Below, in pieces: positions 53,126 through 63,811 of a stretch of DNA of 64,000 nucleotides. This DNA comes from Arsukibacterium perlucidum DSM 18276 (lineage in GTDB: Bacteria > Pseudomonadota > Gammaproteobacteria > Enterobacterales > Alteromonadaceae): NCBI RefSeq assembly GCF_000382165.1, contig NZ_KB907701.1, positions 124,001 through 188,000 of the forward strand, in the 5' to 3' direction. Numbering within the stretch: position 1 is the first letter of the stretch; each line of letters begins with the position of its first letter. The position numbers were made by a program, and so were the translations under genes. Under the pieces are notes generated by a model. The model ran no database searches and was not told where the DNA came from. It saw nothing but the letters and a program-made list of their open reading frames with translations.

Positions 53126-54631
53126 TTATAGTACTGGTGATAATAAATTTGCAGCCTGGGACGCCGCCCTTTTATACCAGGGTCTGTTATGCACCTCGGC
53201 CAGGCTCATCTTTCGGGACTGTGCAAAATCAGCCAGAAATTGCAGACTTAATTGCTGATTTAATCCGGTATCGGCCACTAATGCGGTGATTTCGAAATTT
53301 AAACGAAAGGAACGATTATCCAAATTAACGGTACCGACCGCAATAATTTGATCATCCAAAATAAAGCTTTTAGCATGTAAAAAGCCCTGCTGATAACGAT
53401 AGATGTTTACACCAGCATCTAGCAAAGGCCCGACGAATGCGTAAGCGGCTAAGCTGACTAAAAGGTTATCAGTTCGCTCTGGTATCAGGATCCTGACGTC
53501 CACGCCACGAAAAGCCGCCAGCTTTAATGCCGCAACAGTACCCTCATCTGGCACAAAGTACGGGCTGGCAATCCAGATCCGCTGCGTGGCACTGTTCAGC
53601 GCATGCTGGATCATCAAACTTGCCGTTTCAAAACGGTCTGCCGGCCCTGAAGGAACGATTAATACCGGCATGTTACTTTCAACCGAAGCGGTGGCATGCC
53701 AGTTTAATTCAGGCAGCTGCTCACTGCTCCAATACCAGTCTTCAACAAATGACAGCTGCAGGCTCAGCACTGCAGGCCCGGTAAGCTTAATATGAGTATC
53801 CCGCCACTGCCCGAAACGCGGGTTCTTGCCAAGATATTCATCTCCGACATTGAGTCCGCCAAGCCATCCATACTGGCCATCAGTAATAACAATTTTGCGA
53901 TGATTACGAAAATTTAGTTGAAACCGGTTGCCAGGTCCTTTGGTGGAATGAAATGGTCGTACCGATACACCTGCTTCTGCTAATTGCCGGATATAACCTT
54001 TGGGCAAGCGATAACTGCCAATTTCGTCAAACAGGAAATAGACCTCAACTCCTTCCCGGGCTTTTTCTATCAGCAATTGTTGTAACTCGCGACCAAGTTT
54101 ATCGTCCCGTACAATATAAAATTGCACCAGTACATAATGCTGAGCCTGGCGGATCCCGTCGAATATACTGGAGAAGGTCTGTTCGCCGTCAATTAATAAC
54201 TGGGCATGGTTGCCTGTTAAAAAAGGCATTTTTGCCAATTGTTCTATCGCTTCAATATCGCCTCTGATCCTGTCAGAAGCCATTAAATAAGGTTGTACCC
54301 CGGCTGTTTTCAACTGATGCTTGCTAAACAGCTCATGATCAGTTTCTTTTCGTGAAATGACATATCCCTGAAAGCGGCTACTGCCAAATATCCAGTAAGC
54401 CGGCACGGCGCCATAGGGAAAAGTATTCAGAGAGACAATCCAGGCAATACTGCCCTGAGAAGTACGGGATGACATTAAGGCATCCAATGATGACAACGCA
54501 CCCAAAACATGACAAAACGCCATAAACAACAGTAATAAACGGCGACGTTTACCTGGCTTGCTGCCAGCGTCGCTTTTGGTTATTTTTTTTGTAGCAAAAG
54601 CCTGAGTTAACAGGGAGCGGATTTTAAACAT
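53126..54631 (-). CDS. cls: Cardiolipin synthase (PLD superfamily)
   Basis: 501 residues. Two N-terminal membrane segments (about 28-50 and 58-84, PLDc_N type) precede two phospholipase D domains with HKD motifs HRKIVITD and HAKSFILDD. Cls condenses phosphatidylglycerol to cardiolipin. The long insert GPGNRFQLNFRNHRKI and the FVPDEGTVAALKLAAFRG segment also fit ClsA. The ribosome binding site is weak. Confidence 0.92.
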   Translation of the reverse strand: MFKIRSLLTQAFATKKITKSDAGSKPGKRRRLLLLFMAFCHVLGALSSLDALMSSRTSQGSIAWIVSLNTFPYGAVPAYWIFGSSRFQGYVISRKETDHELFSKHQLKTAGVQPYLMASDRIRGDIEAIEQLAKMPFLTGNHAQLLIDGEQTFSSIFDGIRQAQHYVLVQFYIVRDDKLGRELQQLLIEKAREGVEVYFLFDEIGSYRLPKGYIRQLAEAGVSVRPFHSTKGPGNRFQLNFRNHRKIVITDGQYGWLGGLNVGDEYLGKNPRFGQWRDTHIKLTGPAVLSLQLSFVEDWYWSSEQLPELNWHATASVESNMPVLIVPSGPADRFETASLMIQHALNSATQRIWIASPYFVPDEGTVAALKLAAFRGVDVRILIPERTDNLLVSLAAYAFVGPLLDAGVNIYRYQQGFLHAKSFILDDQIIAVGTVNLDNRSFRLNFEITALVADTGLNQQLSLQFLADFAQSRKMSLAEVHNRPWYKRAASQAANLLSPVL

Positions 54632-54705
54632 TATTTAGAAACTCAGCTGAATCAGTTTGCCATGTTAGCACGAAAACAATATTGTGCTGGCAGCTGGGTA
54701 TCTGG

Positions 54706-55227
54706 CTAAGCAGTTTGTGCTAAATAATGCATATTACTGACAGGACATAGTCTGTTTAACAACACTCTTAGGATGCTACAACGCTGTAATTGTTTGCCAC
54801 TGAGGCTCAGTCCATCGTTTAATAGCAAACATGTCGCGCTGCCACCCTCTACTTGCAGTACCAGTGCTGTAATGGGTAGCTCAGCGCCGCTTAACTGAAC
54901 CAATTGAAACTCTTCGATGTTACAAGCTGTCTGCTCAGAAAAATACCAGCTTTTGTGGCCGGTATGCTGCGCATAATAACGTGCAGCTAAGGCATGCAAG
55001 CATAACTCAAGTATTTGGGCATCACTCAGATTGAGCGATTCCAAACCATCCCGTAAGCACCAAAATGTCTCAGCCTCTGCCATTGAAAACGCCTTCGCTA
55101 CCGGCTTTTCTGTTAATTGCCGGCCTGCCAACTGCGAACAAAACTGCAATTGCTCATTAATGTCCAGCAATAAACGGTCGCGTTCTTGGCAGTAAGTCCA
55201 GCTCCAGCGCTCCGACGGCGTTAACAT
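54706..55227 (-). CDS. zapC: ZapC, FtsZ-ring stabilising protein
   Basis: 173 residues, matching E. coli ZapC in length, pattern (WSWTYCQERDRLLLDI near the N-terminus; KSWYFSEQ; LVLQVEGGSATCLLL) and location next to pyrD. ZapC binds FtsZ and stabilises filaments. The ATG at 55227 follows AAGGA at 8 bases; a start at 55248 is possible. Sequence similarity is moderate, so synteny supports the name. Confidence 0.85.
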   Translation of the reverse strand: MLTPSERWSWTYCQERDRLLLDINEQLQFCSQLAGRQLTEKPVAKAFSMAEAETFWCLRDGLESLNLSDAQILELCLHALAARYYAQHTGHKSWYFSEQTACNIEEFQLVQLSGAELPITALVLQVEGGSATCLLLNDGLSLSGKQLQRCSILRVLLNRLCPVSNMHYLAQTA

Positions 55228-55344
55228 GGTCAAATCCTTTGCAAACAAGTTGTTGAATTATCTTATGGTTTTAATCAATATAGCATGCTGATCAGTTTGT
55301 TAAAGATTATTTATTTATAATAAAGCCGGATCGCTAACTGATCT

Positions 55345-56355
55345 TTATAAGCCGTTAATGATCGTTTTTACCAGTGCAGGTCCCCGATAAATAAAGCCGG
55401 TATAAATTTGCAGCAAATTTGCGCCAGCCGCTAATTTTGCCTGAGCAGACGCACTATCGTTAATGCCCCCTACCCCAATAATCGGTAACTCTGAACCAAC
55501 AGCCTGACGCAACTGAGTGATAATATCCGTGCTTTTTTGCTGAACCGGTAAGCCACTGAGGCCACCTGCCTCCCCGGCATGTTGCATCCCCTGAACCAGC
55601 GATCTGTCTAAGGTAGTATTGGTGGCAATAGCGCCATCCATTTTGCTTTTTAATAGCGTTTCCGCTACCTGAGTTACTGCCAGATTATCCATGTCAGGTG
55701 CTATTTTAACGAAAACCGGAACGTATTTATCGTACTGTGCCTGCAAATCAAGCTGCTCATTTTTAACCGTTTGCAACAGGTCAAGCAAAGCATCGCCAAA
55801 CTGCAGATCCCGCAAACCGGGGGTATTTGGTGAAGAAATATTAACCGTGATATAGCTGGCGTGTGGATAAACCTTGCGCATACAGCTGACATAGTCATCC
55901 TTACCGCGTTCATTACTGGTGTCTTTATTCTTACCAATGTTGATCCCAAGCACCCCCTTATAACTGGCATTTTTAACGTTATGTACCAGATAATCGACGC
56001 CTTTATTATTAAAACCCATCCGGTTAATAATGGCTTCAGCTTCTGGCAGCCGGAAAATCCGGGGTTTGTCATTGCCGGCCTGGGGGCGTGGTGTCACCGT
56101 GCCCACTTCAATAAAACCAAAACCCATCTGACCAAAGGCATCGATACATTCTGCGTTTTTATCCAGCCCGGCAGCCAGGCCTAAAGGGTTTTCGAACCGG
56201 ATCCCTGCAACAGTGACCGGTTTGGCTGCAACCTGTTGACGCCATAACAGTGAAGCTGGCGTATGAGCCAATTTTTTCAGGCTGGCCAGCGCCAGATTAT
56301 GGGCTCTTTCAGCATCACAGGTAAACATCACTTTCTTAGCTATAGAATAAAACAT
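55345..56355 (-). CDS. pyrD: Dihydroorotate dehydrogenase, class 2
   Basis: 336 residues, the quinone-dependent membrane-associated type. Signature [12 protein letters not shown] (about 56-67), [15 protein letters not shown], the catalytic Ser175 in NISSPNTPG and the FMN site [13 protein letters not shown] are present. An N-terminal helix (1-35) interacts with quinone. It lies upstream of zapC on the same strand, with a 117-bp gap. Confidence 0.96.
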   Translation of the reverse strand: MFYSIAKKVMFTCDAERAHNLALASLKKLAHTPASLLWRQQVAAKPVTVAGIRFENPLGLAAGLDKNAECIDAFGQMGFGFIEVGTVTPRPQAGNDKPRIFRLPEAEAIINRMGFNNKGVDYLVHNVKNASYKGVLGINIGKNKDTSNERGKDDYVSCMRKVYPHASYITVNISSPNTPGLRDLQFGDALLDLLQTVKNEQLDLQAQYDKYVPVFVKIAPDMDNLAVTQVAETLLKSKMDGAIATNTTLDRSLVQGMQHAGEAGGLSGLPVQQKSTDIITQLRQAVGSELPIIGVGGINDSASAQAKLAAGANLLQIYTGFIYRGPALVKTIINGL

Positions 56356-56370
56356 AGGCGCCTTCGATAA

Positions 56371-56402
56371 TAAAAAAATACCCCGGTATTAACCGGGGTA
56401 TT
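56371..56402 (-). terminator. Terminator of gdhB
   Basis: On the minus strand AATACCCCGGT, TAAT, ACCGGGGTATT then T-rich. It ends transcription of the glutamate dehydrogenase before pyrD. Confidence 0.9.
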
Positions 56403-56430
56403 GTAACCATTGTCTGAGCTTATTTCAGCA

Positions 56431-59400
56431 TTAAACTGATTGGCTTAGTAGCATCAGTTCACGCATTGCCACCGAGAACTTGGCAAATTCATGGCTCTTG
56501 GTCGTTTTAAATTCGGCCAGCATTAAGCGCCAGCGCTCGACCAGAATTTGATGCTGAGCAAGCCAGGTTTCGATCACCTCATCAGCAGCGCAGGAAGTAC
56601 CACAGGTACGCACCACCACCGAGGCAAGTGAGCGTTGTTGCCAGTCGAGCTCTTCCCGGTAAGATGCCCGTGCCAGTGCCTGCCAATGATTGGCAACCGG
56701 CTGCTGGGTAATTTGCTCCAGGAACCAGTGCAGATCAAGCCTGTCACCAAGTTTGAAGTAAATCTCGGCAACCATTGCCAGCGAAGTTCCCTGGTTATCA
56801 CTCACCTGAGCAATATCCATTACTGAGAATACCGTACTTAATTGAGTTAAGTAGCGGGCAACGTCAGCCGGGATCCCATTTTCAACTAAGTCCTGCTCAT
56901 TGTCCCGTAACTGAGCTAACTCGGCCTCAGCAAGGTAACTGGCTAAATCACGGGAAATAGCCTGATAAGCTGGTTTAAAGAAATCAACGGTTTGCTGAAT
57001 ATCCATTGTTTTGTTGCGATGACGAATAAACCAGCGGGTTGCCCGGCGCATTGTCCGTCTTAACTGGAACAACAAGCGGTTTTGTAACGATGCCGGAATT
57101 TTATTATCCAGTTGTTCCAATTGCTTCCAGATTGAAGACAAGTCAAATAAATCACGGGCAATAGCGTAGCACATGGCAACCTCACCAATGTGAGCGCCGG
57201 TTTCTTCTAACATCCGCTGCGCAAAATTCGGTCCCATTTCGTTAACCAGCATATTGGCTAACTTAGTGGCGATAATTTCGGCTTTAAGAGGATGCGTTTC
57301 CATCTGTTTCGCGTATTGGGTTTGCAGCAACTCTGGAAAGGCGGTAAATAACTGCCGTTTAAAGTAGGCATTGTCGTAAATTTCGGGCAATACCAGCCGC
57401 TCTTTTAACACCATTTTGCCGTACGCGGTTAAAATTGCCAACTCAGGCCGGGTCAGACCGATGCCTTTAACCATCCGCTCTGCCAGCTCATCATCTGTTG
57501 GTAAAAACTCCAGCTCGCGATTAAGCTTGCCATCTTTCTCCAGCGCGTGAATAAAGCGGGTGTATTCTTTAATTTGCTCAGCACCCAGTAACGACGACAG
57601 GGTGATACTCTGCGTTTGCCGGTAGCACTCTTTCAATACCAGCTCTGCGACATCGTCTGTCATGTCGTTCAGTAATTTATTACGCTGTTTCAGGGTTAAA
57701 TCGCCATTTTGCACCAACGCGTTTAACAGAATTTTGATATTAACTTCATTGTCTGAACAGGTAACGCCGCCAACGTTATCAACAAAGTCAGTATTGATCC
57801 GGCCACCATTAGCGGCAAATTCAATCCGACCACGCTGGGTTGCGCCTAAGTTGCCACCTTCGCCAAATATTTTGGCTTTTAAATCTTTACCGTTAATCCG
57901 CAATGGCTCTGAGCCACGATCCCCTACTTCAGCATGACTTTCAGTAGTGGCTTTAATGTAAGTACCGATACCGCCGTTCCATATCAGGTCAACCGGCATC
58001 ATCAGGCATTCGCGGATCAGCTCATTCGGGGTCAGGCTGGTTTTAGTGGTACCCAGCATCTCCTTCATTTGCGCAGACAACTTAATTGCTTTGGCACTGC
58101 GGGCAAAAATGCCGCCGCCTTCAGAAATTAATGACTTGTCATAATCTTCCCAGGTAGATGTCGGCAAATTAAACAGCCGCTCCCGCTCAACATAACTGGT
58201 CGCTGCATCTGGCGTTGGGTCGATAAAGATATGCATATGGTTAAATGCTACCTGTAAGCGGATATGTTTCGATAACAACATACCATTACCAAACACGTCA
58301 CCGGCCATATCACCTATACCGACACAGGTAAAATCAGTGGTTTGACAATCAATACCGGTTTCCCGGAAGTGCCGTTTTACCGCTTCCCAGCCACCACGGG
58401 CTGTGATACCCATTTTCTTGTGGTCATAACCGTTCGAGCCACCTGATGCAAAGGCATCACCAAGCCAGAAGTTATACTCTTCAGAAATACCATTGGAGAT
58501 ATCCGAAAAGGTTGCAGTACCTTTGTCTGCTGCTACAACCAGGTAAGGGTCGTCTTCATCTAACCGGGTTACATTTTTAGGCGGCACTATGCTGCCCTGA
58601 ATAATGTTGTCGGTAATATCCAGCAAACCACGAATAAAGGTGCGGTAACACTCTTTGCCTTCGGCAATAAATGCGTCCCGACCACCGGTTTCCGGCAGTT
58701 TCTTACAAACAAAACCACCTTTGGCACCTGATGGCACAATAACGGTATTTTTTACCTGCTGGGCTTTTACCAGGCCTAATACCTCGGTCCGGAAATCTTC
58801 ACGTCTGTCAGACCAGCGTAAACCACCGCGAGCCACTTTACCAAAACGCAAATGTACGCCTTCAACCCGCGGTGAATACACGAAAATCTCAAACATCGGC
58901 AGAGGCAGTGGGATATCAGGTATTAAATCAGGTTTAATTTTAAATGAAATATAGGGTTTGTCAGTGCCATCAGCCGCTGGCTGATAGTAGTTAGTACGGA
59001 GTGTCGCATTAATCATATCGACGAAACGGCGGATAATCCGGTCATCATCTAAGTTAGCAACATTTTCCAGCTGAGCATTAATTTGCTCTTCCAGCTTTTC
59101 GATAGCCTTGGCAGTAGCTTTGGACGCTGGCGCAAATTTTTTATCAAAAAGCTGCACCAGTAACGCCGCCAGATCCGGATAGCGGGTAAAGGTACTTTCA
59201 ACATAACTCTGGCTGAAGGTACCGCCAATTTGTCGCTTGTACTTGGCATAAGCCCGGATAATAGATGCCTGACGACCGCTTAAACCGGCCCCCAAAATTA
59301 ACCGGTTAAAACCATCATCTTCAAGCTGACCGCCCCACACTTTGGCAAAGGATAACTGAAAGCTTTGCTGCGCTTCAGCAAAGTCCAGCGGTACGTCGCC

Positions 59401-61257
59401 GTTCAACTCCATAGAAAAGTTTAAGATCCAGCTAACAGACCCTTCCGGACATTTTACTGCGTATGGCGTTTCACCAATAACCCGTAAGCCGAAATTTTCC
59501 AGCATCGGCAGTACGTCTGACAAATGTATCGGGTGGTCTTTATGGAACAGGTTTAAACGCACCGCTTTACTGTCTTTACTCTCTTCCTGCGGCCGGTAAA
59601 ACAGCATTTCTAACTTGTTGTCGTCGTTTAATGCTTCCAGCTTACCAATGTCTACCAGCGCATCGCTTGGCAGCATTTCTTCTTTATAAGCTCTTGGGAA
59701 ACTATTTACGTATTTACGGCCCAATTCGCGACCACGGGCTTCACCATAAACACCCGTTAATGCCGTTTCTAATTTGTCTTCCCAGGTGCGGGCTGCTTCA
59801 ACCAGATTACGTTCAATATCTTTCACTTTATACTCGACATGGCTATCCGTGATCCGCACCAGATAATGGGTACGGGCCAACACAGATTCAGAAAAATAGG
59901 TAGTAAATTCTACCGGCTCATCGGTGCCCAGTGCCCGTTGTAAAATGGCCTGAGTTTGCTTGCGAAGCTGAGTGTTATAGCGCTCCCGTGGTACATATAC
60001 CATCGCGGTAACAAAACGACCAAAGGCGTCTTTGCGCATAAACAAACGGGTCATGTCCCGTTCCTGCATTTGCAGTACACCCATTGCTACGTACAGCAGT
60101 TCATCTGCGCTGGCCTGAATAAGCTCATCACGTGGGTAAGTTTCCAGAATATTCAACAGCGCTTTATAGGCGTGGGTACCAGTGGCGAACTCTGACATCG
60201 CCATGACTCTGGCAAGCTTGCTTTTCAGTAAAGGAATATCTGCAGCACTATTGTTGTAAAGCGATGATGAGTACAAGCCGATAAAGCGATGCTCGCCAAC
60301 AACCTTACCGTCCTTATCAAACTGTTTAACGCCTACGTAATCAATATACGCCGGACGGTGCACCCTTGATTTATTATTGGTCTTGGTTAGCACCAGCACA
60401 GTCGGGCTCAATGCCTGCTTACGACCCGTGTCAGGTAATTCAGACAACAATAAATCACGTGACTCAGAGCGGCGCATTAAGCCTAACGAACTGGCATCAA
60501 TGCCGGCGATTTTATAGTCACCTTTAACCGGTGTAATTTTGTATTCACGATAGCCAAGTAAGGTGAAATTATCTTTAACCAGCCAGTTTAAAAAATCGGT
60601 CGTTTCTTGAATTTCATCAGCTGCTGCTTTGCCACTTTGTTTGGCAAAGGTTTTTGTAACATCCAGCAGTTTTTGGCGGGTTGGTTGCCAGTCCTGCACA
60701 GCCAGTGACACGTCTTCCATCACCGAAAGCAGTTCAGTTTTTATTGCCTGAATAGTGGTTTCGTCACTAATCCGGTCAATTTCAATATGAAAAACAGTTT
60801 GCTGGGTGCTAGAGCTGGTTTTACTACCCAGCTTAAAAAAGTCAGTTATCCGGCCAGATTTGTCACGTTGGGTTTGCAACGGATAATGCAATAATAAATG
60901 AGCCGCAATACTATGACGACTTAGTGCCATCCGCACTGAGTCAACCAGAAACGGCATATCCTGCACCACTATTTCGACAATAGTGTGCTTGGATTCCCAA
61001 CCATGACGGGAAATTTCAGGATTGTAAACCCGGATCCGCGCCTGTGGTTCAGCATGTTGATTGAACGTTTGCCATAAACTTAACGCAGCGCCGTACAGAT
61101 CACTGTCATTACGACCAACTAAATCTTCATTCGACATATTGCCATAGAGGGTGTAAGCGAATTTTTCGACCAGCTCAGGCTGATCTTTTACTTTTTGAGT
61201 TATCAGTTTGCTTACATTATGTAGTAGTACAGAGGGATGACCGTCTATCAGTGCCAT
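56431..61257 (-). CDS. gdhB: NAD-specific glutamate dehydrogenase, 180-kDa class
   Basis: 1608 residues, the large GdhB type known from Shewanella, Pseudomonas and Streptomyces. It oxidatively deaminates glutamate to 2-oxoglutarate. N-terminal regulatory region (1-700) includes ACT-like segments; the catalytic core starts near 780 (VARGGLRWSDRREDFRTEVLGLVKAQQVKNTVIVPSGAKGGFV) with the Lys and FGNGMLLSKHI, GGIGTYIKA following. AAGGATACAATA precedes the ATG. It is a single-gene unit, followed by a terminator. 61258-61491 upstream has no gene; it holds its promoter area. Confidence 0.96.
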   Translation of the reverse strand: MALIDGHPSVLLHNVSKLITQKVKDQPELVEKFAYTLYGNMSNEDLVGRNDSDLYGAALSLWQTFNQHAEPQARIRVYNPEISRHGWESKHTIVEIVVQDMPFLVDSVRMALSRHSIAAHLLLHYPLQTQRDKSGRITDFFKLGSKTSSSTQQTVFHIEIDRISDETTIQAIKTELLSVMEDVSLAVQDWQPTRQKLLDVTKTFAKQSGKAAADEIQETTDFLNWLVKDNFTLLGYREYKITPVKGDYKIAGIDASSLGLMRRSESRDLLLSELPDTGRKQALSPTVLVLTKTNNKSRVHRPAYIDYVGVKQFDKDGKVVGEHRFIGLYSSSLYNNSAADIPLLKSKLARVMAMSEFATGTHAYKALLNILETYPRDELIQASADELLYVAMGVLQMQERDMTRLFMRKDAFGRFVTAMVYVPRERYNTQLRKQTQAILQRALGTDEPVEFTTYFSESVLARTHYLVRITDSHVEYKVKDIERNLVEAARTWEDKLETALTGVYGEARGRELGRKYVNSFPRAYKEEMLPSDALVDIGKLEALNDDNKLEMLFYRPQEESKDSKAVRLNLFHKDHPIHLSDVLPMLENFGLRVIGETPYAVKCPEGSVSWILNFSMELNGDVPLDFAEAQQSFQLSFAKVWGGQLEDDGFNRLILGAGLSGRQASIIRAYAKYKRQIGGTFSQSYVESTFTRYPDLAALLVQLFDKKFAPASKATAKAIEKLEEQINAQLENVANLDDDRIIRRFVDMINATLRTNYYQPAADGTDKPYISFKIKPDLIPDIPLPLPMFEIFVYSPRVEGVHLRFGKVARGGLRWSDRREDFRTEVLGLVKAQQVKNTVIVPSGAKGGFVCKKLPETGGRDAFIAEGKECYRTFIRGLLDITDNIIQGSIVPPKNVTRLDEDDPYLVVAADKGTATFSDISNGISEEYNFWLGDAFASGGSNGYDHKKMGITARGGWEAVKRHFRETGIDCQTTDFTCVGIGDMAGDVFGNGMLLSKHIRLQVAFNHMHIFIDPTPDAATSYVERERLFNLPTSTWEDYDKSLISEGGGIFARSAKAIKLSAQMKEMLGTTKTSLTPNELIRECLMMPVDLIWNGGIGTYIKATTESHAEVGDRGSEPLRINGKDLKAKIFGEGGNLGATQRGRIEFAANGGRINTDFVDNVGGVTCSDNEVNIKILLNALVQNGDLTLKQRNKLLNDMTDDVAELVLKECYRQTQSITLSSLLGAEQIKEYTRFIHALEKDGKLNRELEFLPTDDELAERMVKGIGLTRPELAILTAYGKMVLKERLVLPEIYDNAYFKRQLFTAFPELLQTQYAKQMETHPLKAEIIATKLANMLVNEMGPNFAQRMLEETGAHIGEVAMCYAIARDLFDLSSIWKQLEQLDNKIPASLQNRLLFQLRRTMRRATRWFIRHRNKTMDIQQTVDFFKPAYQAISRDLASYLAEAELAQLRDNEQDLVENGIPADVARYLTQLSTVFSVMDIAQVSDNQGTSLAMVAEIYFKLGDRLDLHWFLEQITQQPVANHWQALARASYREELDWQQRSLASVVVRTCGTSCAADEVIETWLAQHQILVERWRLMLAEFKTTKSHEFAKFSVAMRELMLLSQSV

Positions 61258-61435
61258 TATTGTATCCTTTTTCAGAGCACAGCTTTAACAGCTGGATCTA
61301 CCTAACATACAAGGTCTTGTCTGCTGCGCAGTGTAGTGACTATTGTAGCGCTTTTGAAGCACTATTTCTGGCTTTTATGCTGGTTAAACCAGTGGTTTTT
61401 AAGGCTTTTGACAACTTATTCAGTTCGCTTAAATA

Positions 61436-61459
61436 GAAAATGGCCTTTCGGCCATTTTC
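61436..61459 (-). terminator. Terminator of the RND/MMPL gene
   Basis: AAAATGGCC, TTTC, GGCCATTTT, stem 9 bp, followed on the minus strand by a broken T-run. Confidence 0.7.
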
Positions 61460-61491
61460 GTGTTTAAACATGCAAAAATAAATTTCTACGA

Positions 61492-63810
61492 TTAACGATT
61501 ATTCCGCCAGAAAACAGCAGCTAGTGCTGGCAATACCACTATTGCACCTAACATATTCACAATAAACATAAAGGTTAACAGGATACCCATATCGACCTGG
61601 AACTTTAATGCTGAGAAGACCCAGGTACTAACCCCTATCGCCAGCGTGATCCCAGTGAACAGTACTGCACTGCCCCGTTCTTTCAGGGCTTCAAAATAAG
61701 CCTGACGCAGTGGCATGCCATCCCGTAACAACTGGCTCATACTCGACAGGATATAAATACCGTAATCGACACCAATACCAACACCCAACGCAATAACCGG
61801 TAAAGTGGATACGGTTAAACCAATTTGTAGTTTGGTCATTAGCGCCATTGCCAGCACTGAAACCACATACAAGGGTACCACAACCGCTATGGTTGCCCTG
61901 AGTGAACGGAAACTCAGTAAGCACAGAATGATTACCGCGCCATAAACATACCACATCATAGGTTGCTGAGCTGCAGCGACCGCTTCATTGGTAGCAGCCA
62001 TCACGCCAGCCGGGCCTGATGCCAGCATAAAGCGGGTTTGATCATCACCAAGCTCGCTGCCATATTTTTTCGCTGCGTTAACTACCCGTTCAATGGTTTC
62101 TGCTTTGTGATCTTCCAGGAACACCATCACCGGCATTACCGAACAATCGGCATTCAGCAAACCAGTACTGGTTTCAACGCGTGAGGTTGCTTGGACCAGT
62201 GACTGGGTGTTTCTTGGCAGCACCCGCCATTTCTGGTTCCCCTCGTTGTAAGCGGCATTGATATTTTTCGATACCGAAGCCAGTGACACGGCAGACTGCA
62301 CTCCGGGCACGTTCTCCATCAGCCACTGGAACTGATCAATCCGGTCCATAATGTCATGCTCAGTACAGGCACTGGGCACGGTCTCAACCATGATATTGAT
62401 GTAATCAACTGATATTGCAAAGCTTTCGGTAATTAACTTGGTATCCAGATTGTAACGGGAGTCTTCATGTAATGATGGCGCGCCCTCATGTAAATCACCA
62501 ATTTTAAGCTGCTGACTTTGCCAGTAACCTGCGGCAAACAAGATGGCAGTAATGAGCAGAATACCATAGGCAAAAGGCCTGGTAGCAAAGGCCGACATTG
62601 CATACCAGAATTTATCAGCTTTAACAGATGGCGCCGCCACCCGGGCTTTATAAGCCGCACTGAATTTAACATAGGACATCAGCACCGGCAGTAAAATCAG
62701 GTTTGTTAAAATGATGACTGCAACACCTAAGCTGGCCGTAATAGCAAGCTCACGAATTACCCCGATTTCAATTATCAGTAAGGTTAAAAAGCCTACGGTA
62801 TCTGACAGTAACGCTACACCACCAGGCACCAATAGTTTACGGAAACTTGATTCAGCAGCGGTCTTAGCATCCATTCCAGCGGCAACCCGCTTGCCGGTTG
62901 AGTTAATCATTTGCACACCGTGACTGACCCCAATGGCAAAGACTAAAAACGGGACCAGAATAGACATAGGGTCAATCCCGAAACCCAATATTGTTAATAA
63001 GCCCATTTGCCATACAACAGCTATCAGCGAACACGCTATTGGCAACATGGTCAGCATTAGTGATTTTGAAAAGAAAAAAACCATTAATGCGGTAACGCCG
63101 ATCGCTATCAGGAAAAACAAGACCACGCCTTTGGCGCCGTCTGCTACATCACCGACCATCTTGGCAAAACCAATAATATGCACCGTTATTTGCTCAGTCT
63201 GATGCTTGGCCCGGATGTTCTGCTCCAGAGATGCAGCAAAATCGAGGGTATCGACGGCCTCACCGGTATCCGGGTCAATATCGAGCAACTGGGCAGTAAT
63301 CATGGCACAGCTATAATCGTCAGCTACCATCCGGCCAACAATGCCGGCTTTTTCGACGTTAGCTTTTACCCGCTCCAGGCCACTTCTGCTGGCAACAAAA
63401 TCGGCCGGAATAACCGGACCACCGGCAAAACCGTCTTCCACAACTTCAATAAAACGGGTGCTTGGGCTGAAAAGTGACTTTACCAATACCCGGTTAACGC
63501 CAGAGGTGTAAAGCACATCGTCATGAGCCTGACGAAATGTTTCAAAAAAGGTCGGATTAAAAATATCGCCACTACTGTCACAAACTGCTACCAGAATATT
63601 ATTGGCCCCGCCAAAATCTTCAGCATGCTCCAGGTAAGTTTGCATATATTCATGTTGTAACGGGATATTTTTGGTAAAGGATGCATCAAGTTTTATATCT
63701 GTCGCCTTTACCAACAAGCCAATGGTAACGACTAAGAAAACAAGCAACACCAGTATCCGGTGTCGGAACAACGCGTATTCAATTTTATTAACCAGCGAAT
63801 TTACACTCAT
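61492..63810 (-). CDS. RND-superfamily (MMPL-type) exporter
   Basis: 772 residues, twelve membrane segments in two MMPL halves, each with a large periplasmic loop (about 40-225 and 420-600). Segments VTIGLLVKATDIKLDASF, ALLSDTVGFLTLLIIEIGVIRELAITASLGV and GVDYGIYILSSMSQLL fit the HpnN/MmpL-like group rather than AcrB. These export lipids or hydrophobic compounds. Starts 1 bp after the stop of an upstream Ycf48-like gene, so the pair is cotranscribed. In other proteobacteria such exporters occur with DUF1302/DUF1329 genes, outside this window. Confidence 0.88.
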   Translation of the reverse strand: MSVNSLVNKIEYALFRHRILVLLVFLVVTIGLLVKATDIKLDASFTKNIPLQHEYMQTYLEHAEDFGGANNILVAVCDSSGDIFNPTFFETFRQAHDDVLYTSGVNRVLVKSLFSPSTRFIEVVEDGFAGGPVIPADFVASRSGLERVKANVEKAGIVGRMVADDYSCAMITAQLLDIDPDTGEAVDTLDFAASLEQNIRAKHQTEQITVHIIGFAKMVGDVADGAKGVVLFFLIAIGVTALMVFFFSKSLMLTMLPIACSLIAVVWQMGLLTILGFGIDPMSILVPFLVFAIGVSHGVQMINSTGKRVAAGMDAKTAAESSFRKLLVPGGVALLSDTVGFLTLLIIEIGVIRELAITASLGVAVIILTNLILLPVLMSYVKFSAAYKARVAAPSVKADKFWYAMSAFATRPFAYGILLITAILFAAGYWQSQQLKIGDLHEGAPSLHEDSRYNLDTKLITESFAISVDYINIMVETVPSACTEHDIMDRIDQFQWLMENVPGVQSAVSLASVSKNINAAYNEGNQKWRVLPRNTQSLVQATSRVETSTGLLNADCSVMPVMVFLEDHKAETIERVVNAAKKYGSELGDDQTRFMLASGPAGVMAATNEAVAAAQQPMMWYVYGAVIILCLLSFRSLRATIAVVVPLYVVSVLAMALMTKLQIGLTVSTLPVIALGVGIGVDYGIYILSSMSQLLRDGMPLRQAYFEALKERGSAVLFTGITLAIGVSTWVFSALKFQVDMGILLTFMFIVNMLGAIVVLPALAAVFWRNNR

Positions 63811-63811
63811 A